Shown: in pieces, positions 1-9,200 of the stretch
Position numbering within the stretch: position 1 is the first letter of the stretch
Layout of the letters: each line of letters starts with the position of its first letter
Source of the DNA: CAZAMT01 sp964486145
GTDB taxonomy: Bacteria > Bacteroidota > Bacteroidia > Bacteroidales > JAAAOM01
DNA length: 12,043 nt
Assembly (NCBI GenBank): GCA_964486145.1
Contig: CAZAMT010000115.1
Span: 1 to 12,043 of the forward strand
Reading direction: 5' to 3'
Notes under the pieces: model-generated
What the model saw: only the letters and a program-made list of their open reading frames with translations
What the model was told of the DNA's origin: nothing
Databases searched by the model: none
Position numbers and translations under genes: made by a program

Positions 1-6
1 ATTATT

Positions 7-1053
7 CTATACCTCCCGTAATAACAGCCGTTTAACAATGTATCTCGCGTCTCTGTCAGTTCCTGCAATCAGGGATGAACTTCTGCTTCGCTGCCATTCA
101 AATCCAAGAAAATACAATCCCGGAACATTACTGACTCCTTTTTTATGCTTGGGATTTCCATTGAGATCAAAAAGTTGCGGAATGTTAACCCAGCTCAAAT
201 CAGTGGTGAAACCTGTTGCCCAAACGACAGCATCAAAATCCTCCTTTTCACCGGATTGAAAGGTTACCTGATTTCCATTAATCATTTTTACCTGAGATTT
301 CACCGTTATTTGTCTGTTGGCTATCTTCGCTTTTAAATTTTTCCTGTAAATCGGTTCCTTTTTCTTTTTATAATAGTTCCCTAAATACGAGTTGGCAGAA
401 ACATGCATCAAACCAGTTATTTCTCTCCACCAGAACCAGCTTTTCCCCAATGTATAAAAATTCCTGAACCGAAGTTTTCGTTTCACCGACATGAATACTT
501 CATGTGTATTGCAAAGATCAAGAGCAATATCGGATGCTGAATTACCACTGCCAACAATCAAAACTTTTTTTCCGGGTATTTGCGATGGATTTTTATAGTT
601 CGCACTGTGCACCTGGAACAGCTCATTACCAGTATCTACCGGAATCTTTGGATACCGTGGATGCTGGTGTGCGCCGGTTGCAATAATAACATTGCTGGTC
701 ACATAACTGTTGATGTCACTTTCAATCCAAAAATCTCCATTTTGTTTTTTAAGCAGTTTTACCGTTTGATTCAAATGAACAGGTAAATCATTGAACCCTG
801 CATAATGTTTAAGATAAGATGCCATTTCATTTTTATCGGGATGTTGCCCGGGTGGCAATGGAAAACCAAATTTTGGCAGTGCATTGTATTTCGCCGGTGT
901 GAGCAGGGTAAGAGCGTCATATCTCGATTTCCAAGAAGAGCCTACCTCTTTTGAAGCTTCAAGAATAAGCAATGAACGTACAACTCTTTTCAGGTAAAAT
1001 CCTGCTGTAAGTCCTGCCTGGCCCGCGCCGATAATAATTGTATGGAAATGCAT
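7..1053 (-). CDS. Flavin-containing monooxygenase-like NAD(P)/FAD oxidoreductase (CzcO/YUCCA-type)
   Basis: The 348-residue protein is probably a cytoplasmic FAD- and NAD(P)H-dependent oxidoreductase of the flavin-containing monooxygenase superfamily. Its substrate cannot be told from sequence. An FAD-binding Rossmann motif, GAGQAG (residues 9-14), follows beta-strand HTIII at the very N-terminus. A second dinucleotide motif, GSGNSA (168-173), suits NADPH. An FQVHSANY segment (146-153) sits where FMOs carry their HSxxY signature, but the glycine usual before it is missing. ATG (125-127) and VVWATGF (276-282) are the usual strands that close the FAD domain. The length is typical of short bacterial CzcO-like proteins. 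I chose the ATG at 1051-1053 because the Rossmann strand starts right after it; an in-frame GTG at 1072-1074 would add seven residues. It is transcribed divergently from the LuxR-type gene, and no neighbour suggests a pathway. Confidence 0.88.
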   Translation of the reverse strand: MHFHTIIIGAGQAGLTAGFYLKRVVRSLLILEASKEVGSSWKSRYDALTLLTPAKYNALPKFGFPLPPGQHPDKNEMASYLKHYAGFNDLPVHLNQTVKLLKKQNGDFWIESDINSYVTSNVIIATGAHQHPRYPKIPVDTGNELFQVHSANYKNPSQIPGKKVLIVGSGNSASDIALDLCNTHEVFMSVKRKLRFRNFYTLGKSWFWWREITGLMHVSANSYLGNYYKKKKEPIYRKNLKAKIANRQITVKSQVKMINGNQVTFQSGEKEDFDAVVWATGFTTDLSWVNIPQLFDLNGNPKHKKGVSNVPGLYFLGFEWQRSRSSSLIAGTDRDARYIVKRLLLREV

Positions 1054-1132
1054 AAAAATATTTTTAACTAACACTGATAATTCTAACCAATAATTCGTTG
1101 ATCAAGTATTAAAATAGTTTAAATAAAAAAAT

Positions 1133-1187
1133 ATACCCAATACTCAACCAGGCAAAGAAATACATCTTTTGTACTCACTCATACCCG
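1133..1187 (+). promoter_or_regulatory. Cluster of TACYC half-sites upstream of LuxR-type gene
   Basis: Four copies of TACYC in the same orientation lie at 1134 (TACCC), 1141 (TACTC), 1172 (TACTC) and 1182 (TACCC). The copy at 1139-1146, AATACTCA, equals one arm of the palindrome at 2147-2166. The copy at 1181-1187, ATACCCG, equals seven of the eight bases of an arm of the palindrome at 1298-1317. They could be half-operators for the regulator encoded next to them. In AT-rich DNA, five-base words recur by chance, so confidence is modest. Confidence 0.35.
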
Positions 1188-1297
1188 AATATCCAAATAA
1201 AGGAAATTGTAACCGCTAATTCAAACTTTTTGTTAGATAAAATAACAGGTGATGTGAACAATACAAACAATTTATCAGAAAAACTGAACATTGCAAA

Positions 1298-1317
1298 AAT
1301 ACCCGAGCCCGGGTATT
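1298..1317. promoter_or_regulatory. Operator-like palindrome 1, 8-4-8, upstream of LuxR-type gene
   Basis: A perfect inverted repeat, AATACCCG-AGCC-CGGGTATT, lies 71 bases before the chosen ATG of the PAS-LuxR gene. It has the arm and spacer lengths of the palindrome at 2147-2166 and fits the shared consensus AATACYCR-N4-YGRGTATT; both are followed by G. The size and symmetry suit a site for a dimeric HTH regulator. No T-run follows on the plus strand, so it is not an intrinsic terminator for plus-strand transcripts. Confidence 0.55.
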
Positions 1318-1388
1318 GTCTAATGCCAATTATTTTGTTAAATTTAAATTACCAAATATTTAAACACACAAAAAACATTGGCAACCGA

Positions 1389-2144
1389 ATGAAAAATCAT
1401 TTAACCAAAGATTTAATCAAAAGATTTGACCGATTGGTATTCGATTCAAAGATTGACAATTACCATGTGGATCTGTTTGATCTGAATGCCTTGAAAAACC
1501 AGTTCCTGTTATCCAACCAGTTCCTTTACATTACCGATTTAAAGAAAAAATCTTTTCCTTATATTGATAAGAATGTCAGTTTTGTATTGGGATATGATGT
1601 GAAGGAACTCAGTCTTCATTCATTTTACGATTTCATACACCCTGACGACCAGGTATTTGTCTTATCGCTGTTGGGTAAACTTCTTAACCTCGCCGGGAGT
1701 TTAAAGATTGCCCCCATGGATCATACATTGAGCATGGATTTTCGCATAAAACAAAAAAACGGATATTATAAGCGTATACTCAGACAGACCTCTGTTTATA
1801 AAAGCGATAAAAAAGGACACCCTGTTTTGATGCTTAATGTCTGTACAGATATTTCTCACATCAATAAACCCGACAGGGTAGATTTTTCTATCAGCGGAAA
1901 CAAACAACCTGTGCTTGAAAAGTTTTTACAGGATGAGATTAATGCTGACTCCCAAATGCTAAGCAAACGCGAACTGGACATTGCCAAATACCTTGTACAG
2001 GGGAAAAGCAGCAGGGAAATATCCGATCTTCTTTGTATCAGTAAAAATACGGTAGATACCCACCGGCGCAACATGCTCGAAAAAACCAACCGCAAAAACA
2101 CTCCGGAATTAATCCTGTATTGCGTTGAAAATGGATTGGTGTAA
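1389..2144 (+). CDS. PAS domain-containing LuxR-family transcriptional regulator
   Basis: This 251-residue protein is a one-component DNA-binding regulator. A PAS fold occupies about residues 40-157: FLYITDL opens the first strands, FVLGYD and FIHPDDQ (about 82-88) are typical PAS_3-type motifs, and DFRIKQKNG...MLNVCTDIS forms the closing strands. It may sense a small ligand or serve in dimerisation; no haem, flavin or phospho-acceptor site is evident. The C-terminus (about 190-251) is a complete LuxR HTH: LSKRELDIAKYLVQGKSS, then EISDLLCISKNTVDTHRRN with the recognition helix. The ATG at 1389 follows an A-rich, Shine-Dalgarno-free leader, as is usual in Bacteroidota, and leaves a short helical lead into the PAS domain. 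Alternatives are ATG 1323 and TTG 1230 (304 residues). Operator-like palindromes flank the gene on both sides, suggesting autoregulation and control of the giant gene downstream (inference). Confidence 0.9.
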   Translation: MKNHLTKDLIKRFDRLVFDSKIDNYHVDLFDLNALKNQFLLSNQFLYITDLKKKSFPYIDKNVSFVLGYDVKELSLHSFYDFIHPDDQVFVLSLLGKLLNLAGSLKIAPMDHTLSMDFRIKQKNGYYKRILRQTSVYKSDKKGHPVLMLNVCTDISHINKPDRVDFSISGNKQPVLEKFLQDEINADSQMLSKRELDIAKYLVQGKSSREISDLLCISKNTVDTHRRNMLEKTNRKNTPELILYCVENGLV

Positions 2145-2146
2145 AA

Positions 2147-2166
2147 AATACTCACAAATGAGTATT
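2147..2166. promoter_or_regulatory. Operator-like palindrome 2, 8-4-8, before the giant gene
   Basis: A perfect inverted repeat, AATACTCA-CAAA-TGAGTATT, begins three bases after the LuxR stop codon. It shares design and outer bases with the palindrome at 1298-1317 (AATACYCR-N4-YGRGTATT). It lies 245 bases before the ATG of the giant gene, where a promoter could be regulated. An alternative reading is a weak hairpin followed by six T on the minus strand, but no minus-strand gene lies to its right that would use it as terminator. Confidence 0.5.
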
Positions 2167-2205
2167 GCACACGTCAAACACAGGCATTATTTTAGTCCTT
2201 TGAAA

Positions 2206-2222
2206 ATTGTCTGCAAGACAAT
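2206..2222. promoter_or_regulatory. Inverted repeat ATTGTCT-GCA-AGACAAT in leader
   Basis: The repeat has perfect 7-base arms with a 3-base spacer, 190 bases before the giant gene's ATG. It could be a second operator of different specificity or part of the 5' leader fold. No T-run follows, so it is not a standard terminator. Confidence 0.35.
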
Positions 2223-2411
2223 CTAACTTATGTGATCCTGCCGTAACCTGATTTTTTTGGAGCAAATATTTGTAATAGAATGCGTAACGCTATTTTTATT
2301 GGTACTGGTATGTTTAAAATGCTCCTTCATAAACCGCTCTCCGGAAGCCCGGAAAGTGTCCTGAAATGCAATTCAACAAAAACAACACAAATAATCATTA
2401 AAAATCAAATC

Positions 2412-3109
2412 ATGACAAGAACATTTGTACGTATGATGGGATTATGTTTAATCCTTTGTTTGAGCATGTTTTCATTGCATGCTCAATGGTCGTGGGATCT
2501 TGAGATTCCCGAAGCAGCATCACCGCCGGTGATTGACGGTGATGGAAGTGACGCGGCGTGGGATGCAATGACATCCTTCCAGCCCATCAGTAACCACATT
2601 GACGGGGAGATCGATGATCCAACCGACTTTTCGGCAGAGTTTAAAGCCGTCTGGGCAGGTGATACCCTCTACCTGTTGGTAAATGTTACCGATGACGTGC
2701 CATTCACTGGAAATCCGGATGATTGGCAAAACGATAACATTGAGGTATTCCTGGACCTGGACAATTCGAAGAACCCCGATCCGCTTGATCCGCCTCCGAA
2801 TTACGATGGCAATGATTTTCAAATCATGTGTCCGTATAACGGAACTTCACCATCTGGAGGTGTTACCATTGCCAATTCGGAAAATACTTCCGGAAGTTAC
2901 ACCATGGAAATAAAGATCGAACTGGAACCATTTGGTGGTTATCTGCAGGACGCCATCGGTTTTGATTTACAAATTGATGACTGCGACGGAGATGGAACAA
3001 GGGAAGCCGCTCTGTGCTGGCACTCAACCAATAGCCGAAACTGGCTTGCCCCCGAATATTTCGGCACTGCAAGCTGGACCGACAGGGGAAATGCCATTTA
3101 TGAATTTGG
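2412..3109 (+). CDS. Giant surface protein, 5' fragment: signal peptide and first CBM9-like domain
   Basis: This encodes the first 232 residues before the N gap. Residues 1-25 are a Sec signal peptide: MTRTFVRMM, a hydrophobic core GLCLILCLSMFSL, and a likely cleavage near HAQ-W. The cysteines at 12 and 16 lie inside the core, not in a lipobox. Residues 37-222 are a CBM9-like domain of the kind fused to xylanases and other glycan-active proteins. It begins PPVIDGDGSDAAWD and continues AVWAGDTLYLLVNVTDD, NDNIEVFLDLDNS, then IGFDLQIDDCDGDGTREAAL..W, and ends EYFGTASW. The acidic loop DDCDGDGTRE corresponds to the conserved ND..G.R loop of CBM9. Binding of sugar ends is the known family role; ligand binding here is inferred. 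The start is set by the signal peptide. Confidence 0.88.
2460..2486 (+). repeat. Inverted repeat inside the signal-peptide codons
   Basis: Arms TTGAGCATG (2460-2468) and CATGCTCAA (2478-2486) are perfect complements around a 9-base loop. They cover the end of the signal-peptide core and the cleavage region. In the mRNA this could form a stable hairpin about 50 bases after the start codon. It may have no function. Confidence 0.4.
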
Positions 3110-3209
3110 NNNNNNNNNNNNNNNNNNNNNNNNNNNNNNNNNNNNNNNNNNNNNNNNNNNNNNNNNNNNNNNNNNNNNNNNNNNNNNNNNNNNNNNNNNN
3201 NNNNNNNNN
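3110..3209. other. Assembly gap 1 (100 N placeholder)
   Basis: Exactly 100 N interrupt the giant gene just after the first CBM9-like domain. Frame continuity requires a true length of 2 modulo 3, so 100 is not the real size. Comparison with the second CBM9-linker unit suggests that only a few codons may be missing. Confidence 0.95.
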
Positions 3210-6200
3210 CCGCCTCAACCGAAAACGAAATTCTTTCATCTGTGGTTGGTATACTTTCCGATGTACAGGATTCCATATATCATATTGGCCAGGGTGTAAC
3301 CGCACAAACCCTGATGGATGGTCTGACGCTTTCCGATTACGCGTCTGTTGAAATTCTTGACGGCCCCGGCGGAAGCCCGGTTGTTGGAACAACAGTACTT
3401 ACCAGCAGCATGGTAGCTGCTGTAACTGCCGAAGATGGCACTACCACCAGTGAATACAAATTAAATGTAGAGGCTCCCCTCCTTATATCCGAAGTTGATC
3501 TGCACGATGACTACTGGCGAACAGGAGATCCCGATTTCTGGGATACCATCCCGGTTTCCGGCTATCTCAACTATTTTTCGGAAGGCCCGGTTGTGCCCGA
3601 TGATGATATCTCCGGTGAATTTAAAATCGTTTCAGACACATCCAACCTGTTCATCCATTTTTCAATTACAGATAACTATATTGATTACTGGAATTCTGAA
3701 AACCCCACTGATGATGACTGCGTGGAACTGCTGTTTGATGCAGACAATGCGAAGTCATCCGGCTATGCCGATGATATTCGCATTTTGCTAAGGGACGGTG
3801 AAGTGGGCTACCCGGAAGGCCAGGAAGCCAATGTAGAAGTAGAGATATACAACTGGAATAATGAAGGCTCACGTTATTACGCCATGCTGCGTATCCCATT
3901 CTCTGATTTGGGAATTACGCAGGGAACAACACTTGCCGGTTTTGATATCGTTGTAAATGATGACGATGACTGGGGTGAACGCGATAACCGCCGGGCCTGG
4001 TTTGACTCGTTAAATTATAACCAAACGGTTCCTGCCGTTTTCGGAACCATTGAATTTGAAGCAACCATTACTGCCAGTAACAGGAATTTTATCACACATT
4101 CTGATTATGGAGCACCCGTAACCGATCCTGATTCATTGGTTGGAGTGCCTTCGGGTACAACAGTTGGTGAGTTGCGCTCAGGACTTGCTGTTTCAGGTCT
4201 GGCTTCATTCGAAATTTACCAGTCCGATGGAGTTACTGTCCCCGCTGAGGATGCTGCCGTTGCCAAGGGAATGCTCATTGAAGTTACCGCCGAAAATGGC
4301 GATGTACGGGTTTATGGAATCAGCGAAACCCTTGATGGTACCAAATGTGAAAATGCAGTAATCGTGGATCTGGGTATTAACCATGCCAACAACCAGTACG
4401 GACTCGAACAATGGTTCGTGTACACGGCTGCAGAGGATACTGCAATAACTGTGTCAACCTGCGGTTTAACTTCAAAGGATACTTACCTTGAAGTTTATAC
4501 CGATTGCTCTGGAAGCATGATTGCCCAGGATGACGATGCATGTGATCTTCAATCAAAAGTTACGATTGAAGTAGCAGCAAGTCAATCCTATTACATTGCA
4601 TGGATGCCACGTTATACAGATGGCGAATACAACTGGGCATTGGAATATGCTGCCCCGGAAATCAACGTGCAGAGGCCGCATCAGCAAGTATTTTTAAGTC
4701 CAAATACGGAACATGGCATTGTTTTCGAAGCCATTTTAGTGGATGCCGTGGATATTGAATTAAGCATCGATGGCGGACTGACATGGGAAACCATTGTTAC
4801 TGACTATCCTGTCGGTATGGGAGGCAACAACTACTGGCCATGGACTACCCCCGATGTTACCGGTGACCATTTCAATTGTTACATCCGGATTACCAATTCA
4901 AATGATGGTTCCATCGTTGATTTGTCGGATGTATTCTCCATTTCTGATGGTTCACCATTGCGCGTTGTTGAACCAAACGGCGGTGAATCCTACACAGCCG
5001 GAAATGATATTACCGTATCCATGGTTAACTACGGCCAGATACATACGTGGGTTGATGTTGATGTATCTTACAATAAAGGCGAAACCTGGGAGAATGTCGC
5101 AGGAGACTGGATGGGTGATGAATCAAGCAAGTCAATGACTTTCGCTCCCGATTCCTATTTTGATGGTTCGGATACCTGCCTGGTGCGTTGTCATTACACT
5201 ACTTGGGAAGGAACATTTGGCGATACATCCGATGCAGTGTTTACCATTCTGCCTCGCCCATCGGAAATATCTGCCATTCATAACCCTGGCGGTGGCGATT
5301 ACCTCGTTTCGGGAGATGTCATTGACATTGAATTTGAAACATTCAAAACCGACAGCGTGGATATTCATTATTCACTTGATGGAGGTGCAACATGGACGAT
5401 CATTTACGATGATGAGCATATCTCCGGAGGATCGAATGCATTATCATGGACCATTCCAACAATTACCGGAACCAACAGCAATGCAAGGGTGAAAGTAACC
5501 AATGCAGGCGATGCTTCTGTTTACAAAGTATCATCATTGTTTACCATTGCCGGTGATCCGCCGTCCATTACATTGGTAAATCCTGCCGGTGGCGAGCAAA
5601 TAACCATTGGTGGGGAATACACCATTGAATTCGAAGTCAATGGCCCGGGTACCTACGTAGAGGTATATTATTCCAGTAATGGAACAGATCCTGACATGCA
5701 AATCGGATGGTCAGGGTTTGATGCAACACCGGGTACAAATACGGTGAACTGGAATATTGATATAAACCAATATGGCCCGGATCCCGATGCATACATCATC
5801 ATCACTTCCGATGATGGAGATGATGTGAATGATACACCCTTTGAATTGGTTGAACCAGCACCTTCGCTATCTGCTTACGCCCCCTGGTATCCCTGGGTGG
5901 AAGGTAATCCCGGGCGAGTACAATGGGAGAGTACATCCATTGATGAGGTAAACATTGACCTGAGCCTTGATGGTGGTTCCACCTGGAGTAACCTGGAAAT
6001 GAACGTTCCAAGTGTCAATGGAAACAATGGACATCATGTTGTTGCACCAACCGTTGATTCCACGATGAACAATTGCAAACTGCGACTGACCAGCGTTGCG
6101 GATCCAGGAATGTTCTCCATTACCTCATCATTTACCATCATGAAAGACTATCCGGCCATTGAGCTGCTTTCTCCAAATACGGGTGGTGAGGAATATTTCA

Positions 6201-6262
6201 TTGATGAGGATATGAGTATACGAACATACAATCCGGATGAACAGATCATTGTTAATGCTCAG
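3210..6262 (+). CDS. Giant surface protein, middle fragment: linker, CBM9-like, linker, PPC-like, repeats 1-6
   Basis: The first complete codon is at 3212. Domain order: a linker beta-domain (3212-3481) ending VTAEDGTTTSEYKLNVE; a second CBM9-like domain (3482-4060) with NPTDDDCVELLFDADNAK, FDIVVNDDDDWGERDNRRAW and a closing VFGTIEFE; a second linker beta-domain (4061-4327) ending VTAENGDVRVYGISE, alignable with the first. Next comes a PPC-like domain (4328-4657) with four cysteines, marked by QWFVYTAAEDTAITVSTCG and DDDACDLQS. Last come Ig-like repeats R1-R5 (starts 4658, 4952, 5258, 5558, 5858) and the first 38 residues of R6 (6149). CBM9 plus linker is therefore duplicated. All domains are predicted extracellular beta-folds with no catalytic site in view. 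The frame differs from both neighbouring fragments because of the placeholder gaps. Confidence 0.87.
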
Positions 6263-9200
6263 NNNNNNNNNNNNNNNNNNNNNNNNNNNNNNNNNNNNNN
6301 NNNNNNNNNNNNNNNNNNNNNNNNNNNNNNNNNNNNNNNNNNNNNNNNNNNNNNNNNNNNNNTATGACACATCCGACAACGTGTTCTCCATTCAGTATGC
6401 ACCAGAATTAATCCTTTATGCAGATTATGAAGGAGAAACATTTGTTGACCACGATTGGCCCTGGATAGAATTTGAACTAAGAAAAGTTGATGACATTACC
6501 GTGGAAGTATCCGTGGACGGTGGCGCTACCTGGATCCACATTAAAGATGAATCCTTTGGTGATGGTCATCATGGAACCGATGTTGAACTTCCGGATGTAG
6601 ATGGTACAAAAACAAACTGTTACATACGCGTGAGTAATTCGGTAGATTTGGATATGCACGAGGTTACAGGTCCATTTACCATTACCGATGGTGACAATCC
6701 TCCAACCATTACAATGATTGAACCACTCGCTGAAGCTGTTTATAACATCGGTGAAGAAGTGCCCATTGTTTATGAAACCGACCAGTGGGTTGATGTGGAT
6801 ATACTTTTCTCCGACAATGATGGCCTGACATGGGAAGAAATAAGAAACTGGTACTGGTCAGAACCCGGAACCAACACATACTACTGGACGCCGGATGTTG
6901 ATCAGACACCATCTGCCAACTGTAGAATCATGACAAGGGTATCCTGGGATGATTCAAATAGAGATACTTCCGATGTATTCGAACTGGCAGAACCTATGCC
7001 ATCCATTACCGTGGAAACCCCTGAACAGGATGAATTCCTGGTTTCCGGTGAACAGGTTTTGATCGAATGGGAAGGACTTATTGTATCTGAAGTGAACATT
7101 GATTATTCCTCTGATCTCGGCTCAACATGGACACCCGTTGTCTCCGGCATTCCATCAGAGGACGGTTCAAATATATATTTCTGGACAGTTGCAGATCCGG
7201 GTATGTATTCTGAAAATTGTATGATTCGTATTTCTGATGCTTCCGATGCCACTGTTTATGGTGAAAGTGAAGTGTTTACAATTTCACCCGATCCGGTAGG
7301 TATTACCGTTGTGGATCCAAACGGTGGAGAATCTTTCGTATTTTATGAATCAACAACCATTGAGTTCAATTACAACGGCCTTGATACCTGGGTAGACATT
7401 AACCTCAGTCCCGACTCAGGATCTACATGGTACGATGTTGATGAAATGGAAGCCGTTCGCGGATTAAACCAGTACGAATGGGATATTTATAAAAATTATA
7501 CCCAAACAGGTACATGGAAAAATCACAAATTAAGCGCGGGTGACAGGTTCCAAATCCGCATCAGGAAACAGGATGCACCGCATATCAAAGATTTGAGCGA
7601 CGATGTATTTACAATAGTTGATCCTCCTTCAAGCATTGATGTGATGGAACCAACATCAGATGCACGCTGGCTTATCGGTGATGAAGGTGAGATAGCATAT
7701 GGAGTTGCAAGCGTTGACTCTGTGGATATCCACTACTCCGTTGATGGCGGGGCAACATGGGTTCAAATGGCAGACAACGTAATGACCCAGCCTGAATACA
7801 ATACGTATTTGTGGAATATTCCGGCTGATTTGACACCAACCACAAATGCCAAAATAAAAGTGGTGAATTCCGATAATAAGACAGTAGTAGCGGTGAGTGA
7901 TGCATTTACACTTACAGATGTACCACCTTCAATCACGGTATTATCACCCAACGGAGGTGAAACCTGGACCATTGGCAGCACACAGACAGTGGAATTTGAA
8001 CTAAATGCTGCCCCTACATACATTTCAATTGCAGTTTCCTATGACAATGGAAACAACTGGTATAACGTGGATGACTGGACATGGACGGAAACGGGTATCA
8101 ATACCGTTGAGATCGAAACAATCGATCTTGAACCATCAGCACAGGCATTGATCCGGGTTGATGACTATTTCAGTTCACTCAATGATGAAAGTGATGGCGT
8201 ATTTAACATCGCGGAACCACCGGTAGAACTTACCATGGATGCTCCCGTTGATGGTGATATTTACTTCACTGGTGAAAACATTTCACTGGAATGGTACAGT
8301 TACAATGTTGACAATGTAACACTGGTCTTAATGGAAGGTGGCGTTTCCACCGGTGATACACTTGCAAAATCGGCTCTTTCACAGGACGGTGATAATTTCT
8401 ATACCACACCCGTTGAAAGTTCCATGGTGGGTGGCACATACCAGGTTAAAATTTATGATGCTGGTGATCCTTCGCTCAGCGACCTTTCCGGTTCATTCTC
8501 CGTTCAGGAATTTGATCCTTCCATTACCATTGTTGCACCCAATGGTGGTGAAGCATTCACACAGGGTGATGGGTTTGACTTTGAGTTTAACAATGACGGA
8601 CCCGAACAGGCAGTTATCGTTTCATACTCAGAAGATAACGGAACCACATGGGAGATAATGGATGAGGTGACAGCAGAAACAGGTTATAACAGCATTTCAA
8701 TGATGATACCGGCGGATGCAACACCTGTAACAACTGCATTGATGAAAGTAAGGTATAAACTGGATGCTACGGTTGTGGATGTCAGCAACAATCCGTTTAC
8801 TATAATTGAAGCAGTTACCGAACTTACGTTGACAAGTCCTGAAGAAGGTTTGTATCTTGCAAATGGAAACAATGTTTCCATTGACTGGACAAGCATCAAT
8901 GTAGATAATGTGACACTTACCTATTCAACTGATGGTTCAACCTGGAGCAATATTGCAACCGGAATTAATGCAGCATTGGGTTCGTATAACTGGACAGTAA
9001 GCGGTATTGATAATGTTTATGCCGGTTCATCCATTAAAATCGAGGATGCTTCGGATGCAACACTCAGTGATGCTGTTGGTGTAATACTTTCCGATGTTTC
9101 AAATACCATTACAGTTGATGCACCAAACGGCGGTGAAACATTCAGTGCCGGTGATCAAATGAATGTTGAATATACCAACATCGGAAATGCAACAACAGTG

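Larger units (their letters stand above)
1054..1388. promoter_or_regulatory. Divergent intergenic region between oxidoreductase and LuxR-type gene
   Basis: This AT-rich stretch separates two divergent genes and must hold both promoters. I found no convincing Bacteroidota promoter (TTG about 20 nt before TAnnTTTG) on either strand. It carries a cluster of TACYC half-sites and a perfect palindrome, listed separately. A TTG codon at 1230 opens an in-frame N-terminal extension of the LuxR gene, with further in-frame ATGs at 1323 and 1389. I treat 1230-1388 as leader rather than coding, because the extension has no domain character and contains the palindrome. Confidence 0.6.
2145..2411 (+). promoter_or_regulatory. 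267-nt leader of the giant surface-protein gene
   Basis: The space between the LuxR stop codon and the signal-peptide ATG holds two inverted repeats (2147-2166, 2206-2222), listed separately. No clear terminator for the LuxR gene is present on the plus strand, so read-through is possible. No good TAnnTTTG promoter element is seen; the nearest is TATGTTTA at about 2309. An in-frame ATG at 2280 would add 44 residues before the signal peptide. It is rejected as start because a signal peptide should be N-terminal. Confidence 0.55.

Noticed and set aside
1230..1388. N-terminal extension of the LuxR gene from TTG 1230
   Set aside because: It has no domain character and contains the 8-4-8 palindrome, which fits a leader better. 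It is not fully excluded.
2147..2166. Palindrome as terminator of the LuxR gene
   Set aside because: No T-run follows on the plus strand and the stem is AT-rich. The T-run lies only on the minus-strand side, where no gene would use it.
2280..2411. In-frame extension of the giant gene from ATG 2280
   Set aside because: It would put 44 residues before a clear signal peptide; the ATG at 2412 starts that peptide.
2863..3392. Open frames reading through the first N run on both strands
   Set aside because: They stay open only because N codons contain no stops; their flanks are antisense or out of frame to the CBM9 and linker coding sequence.
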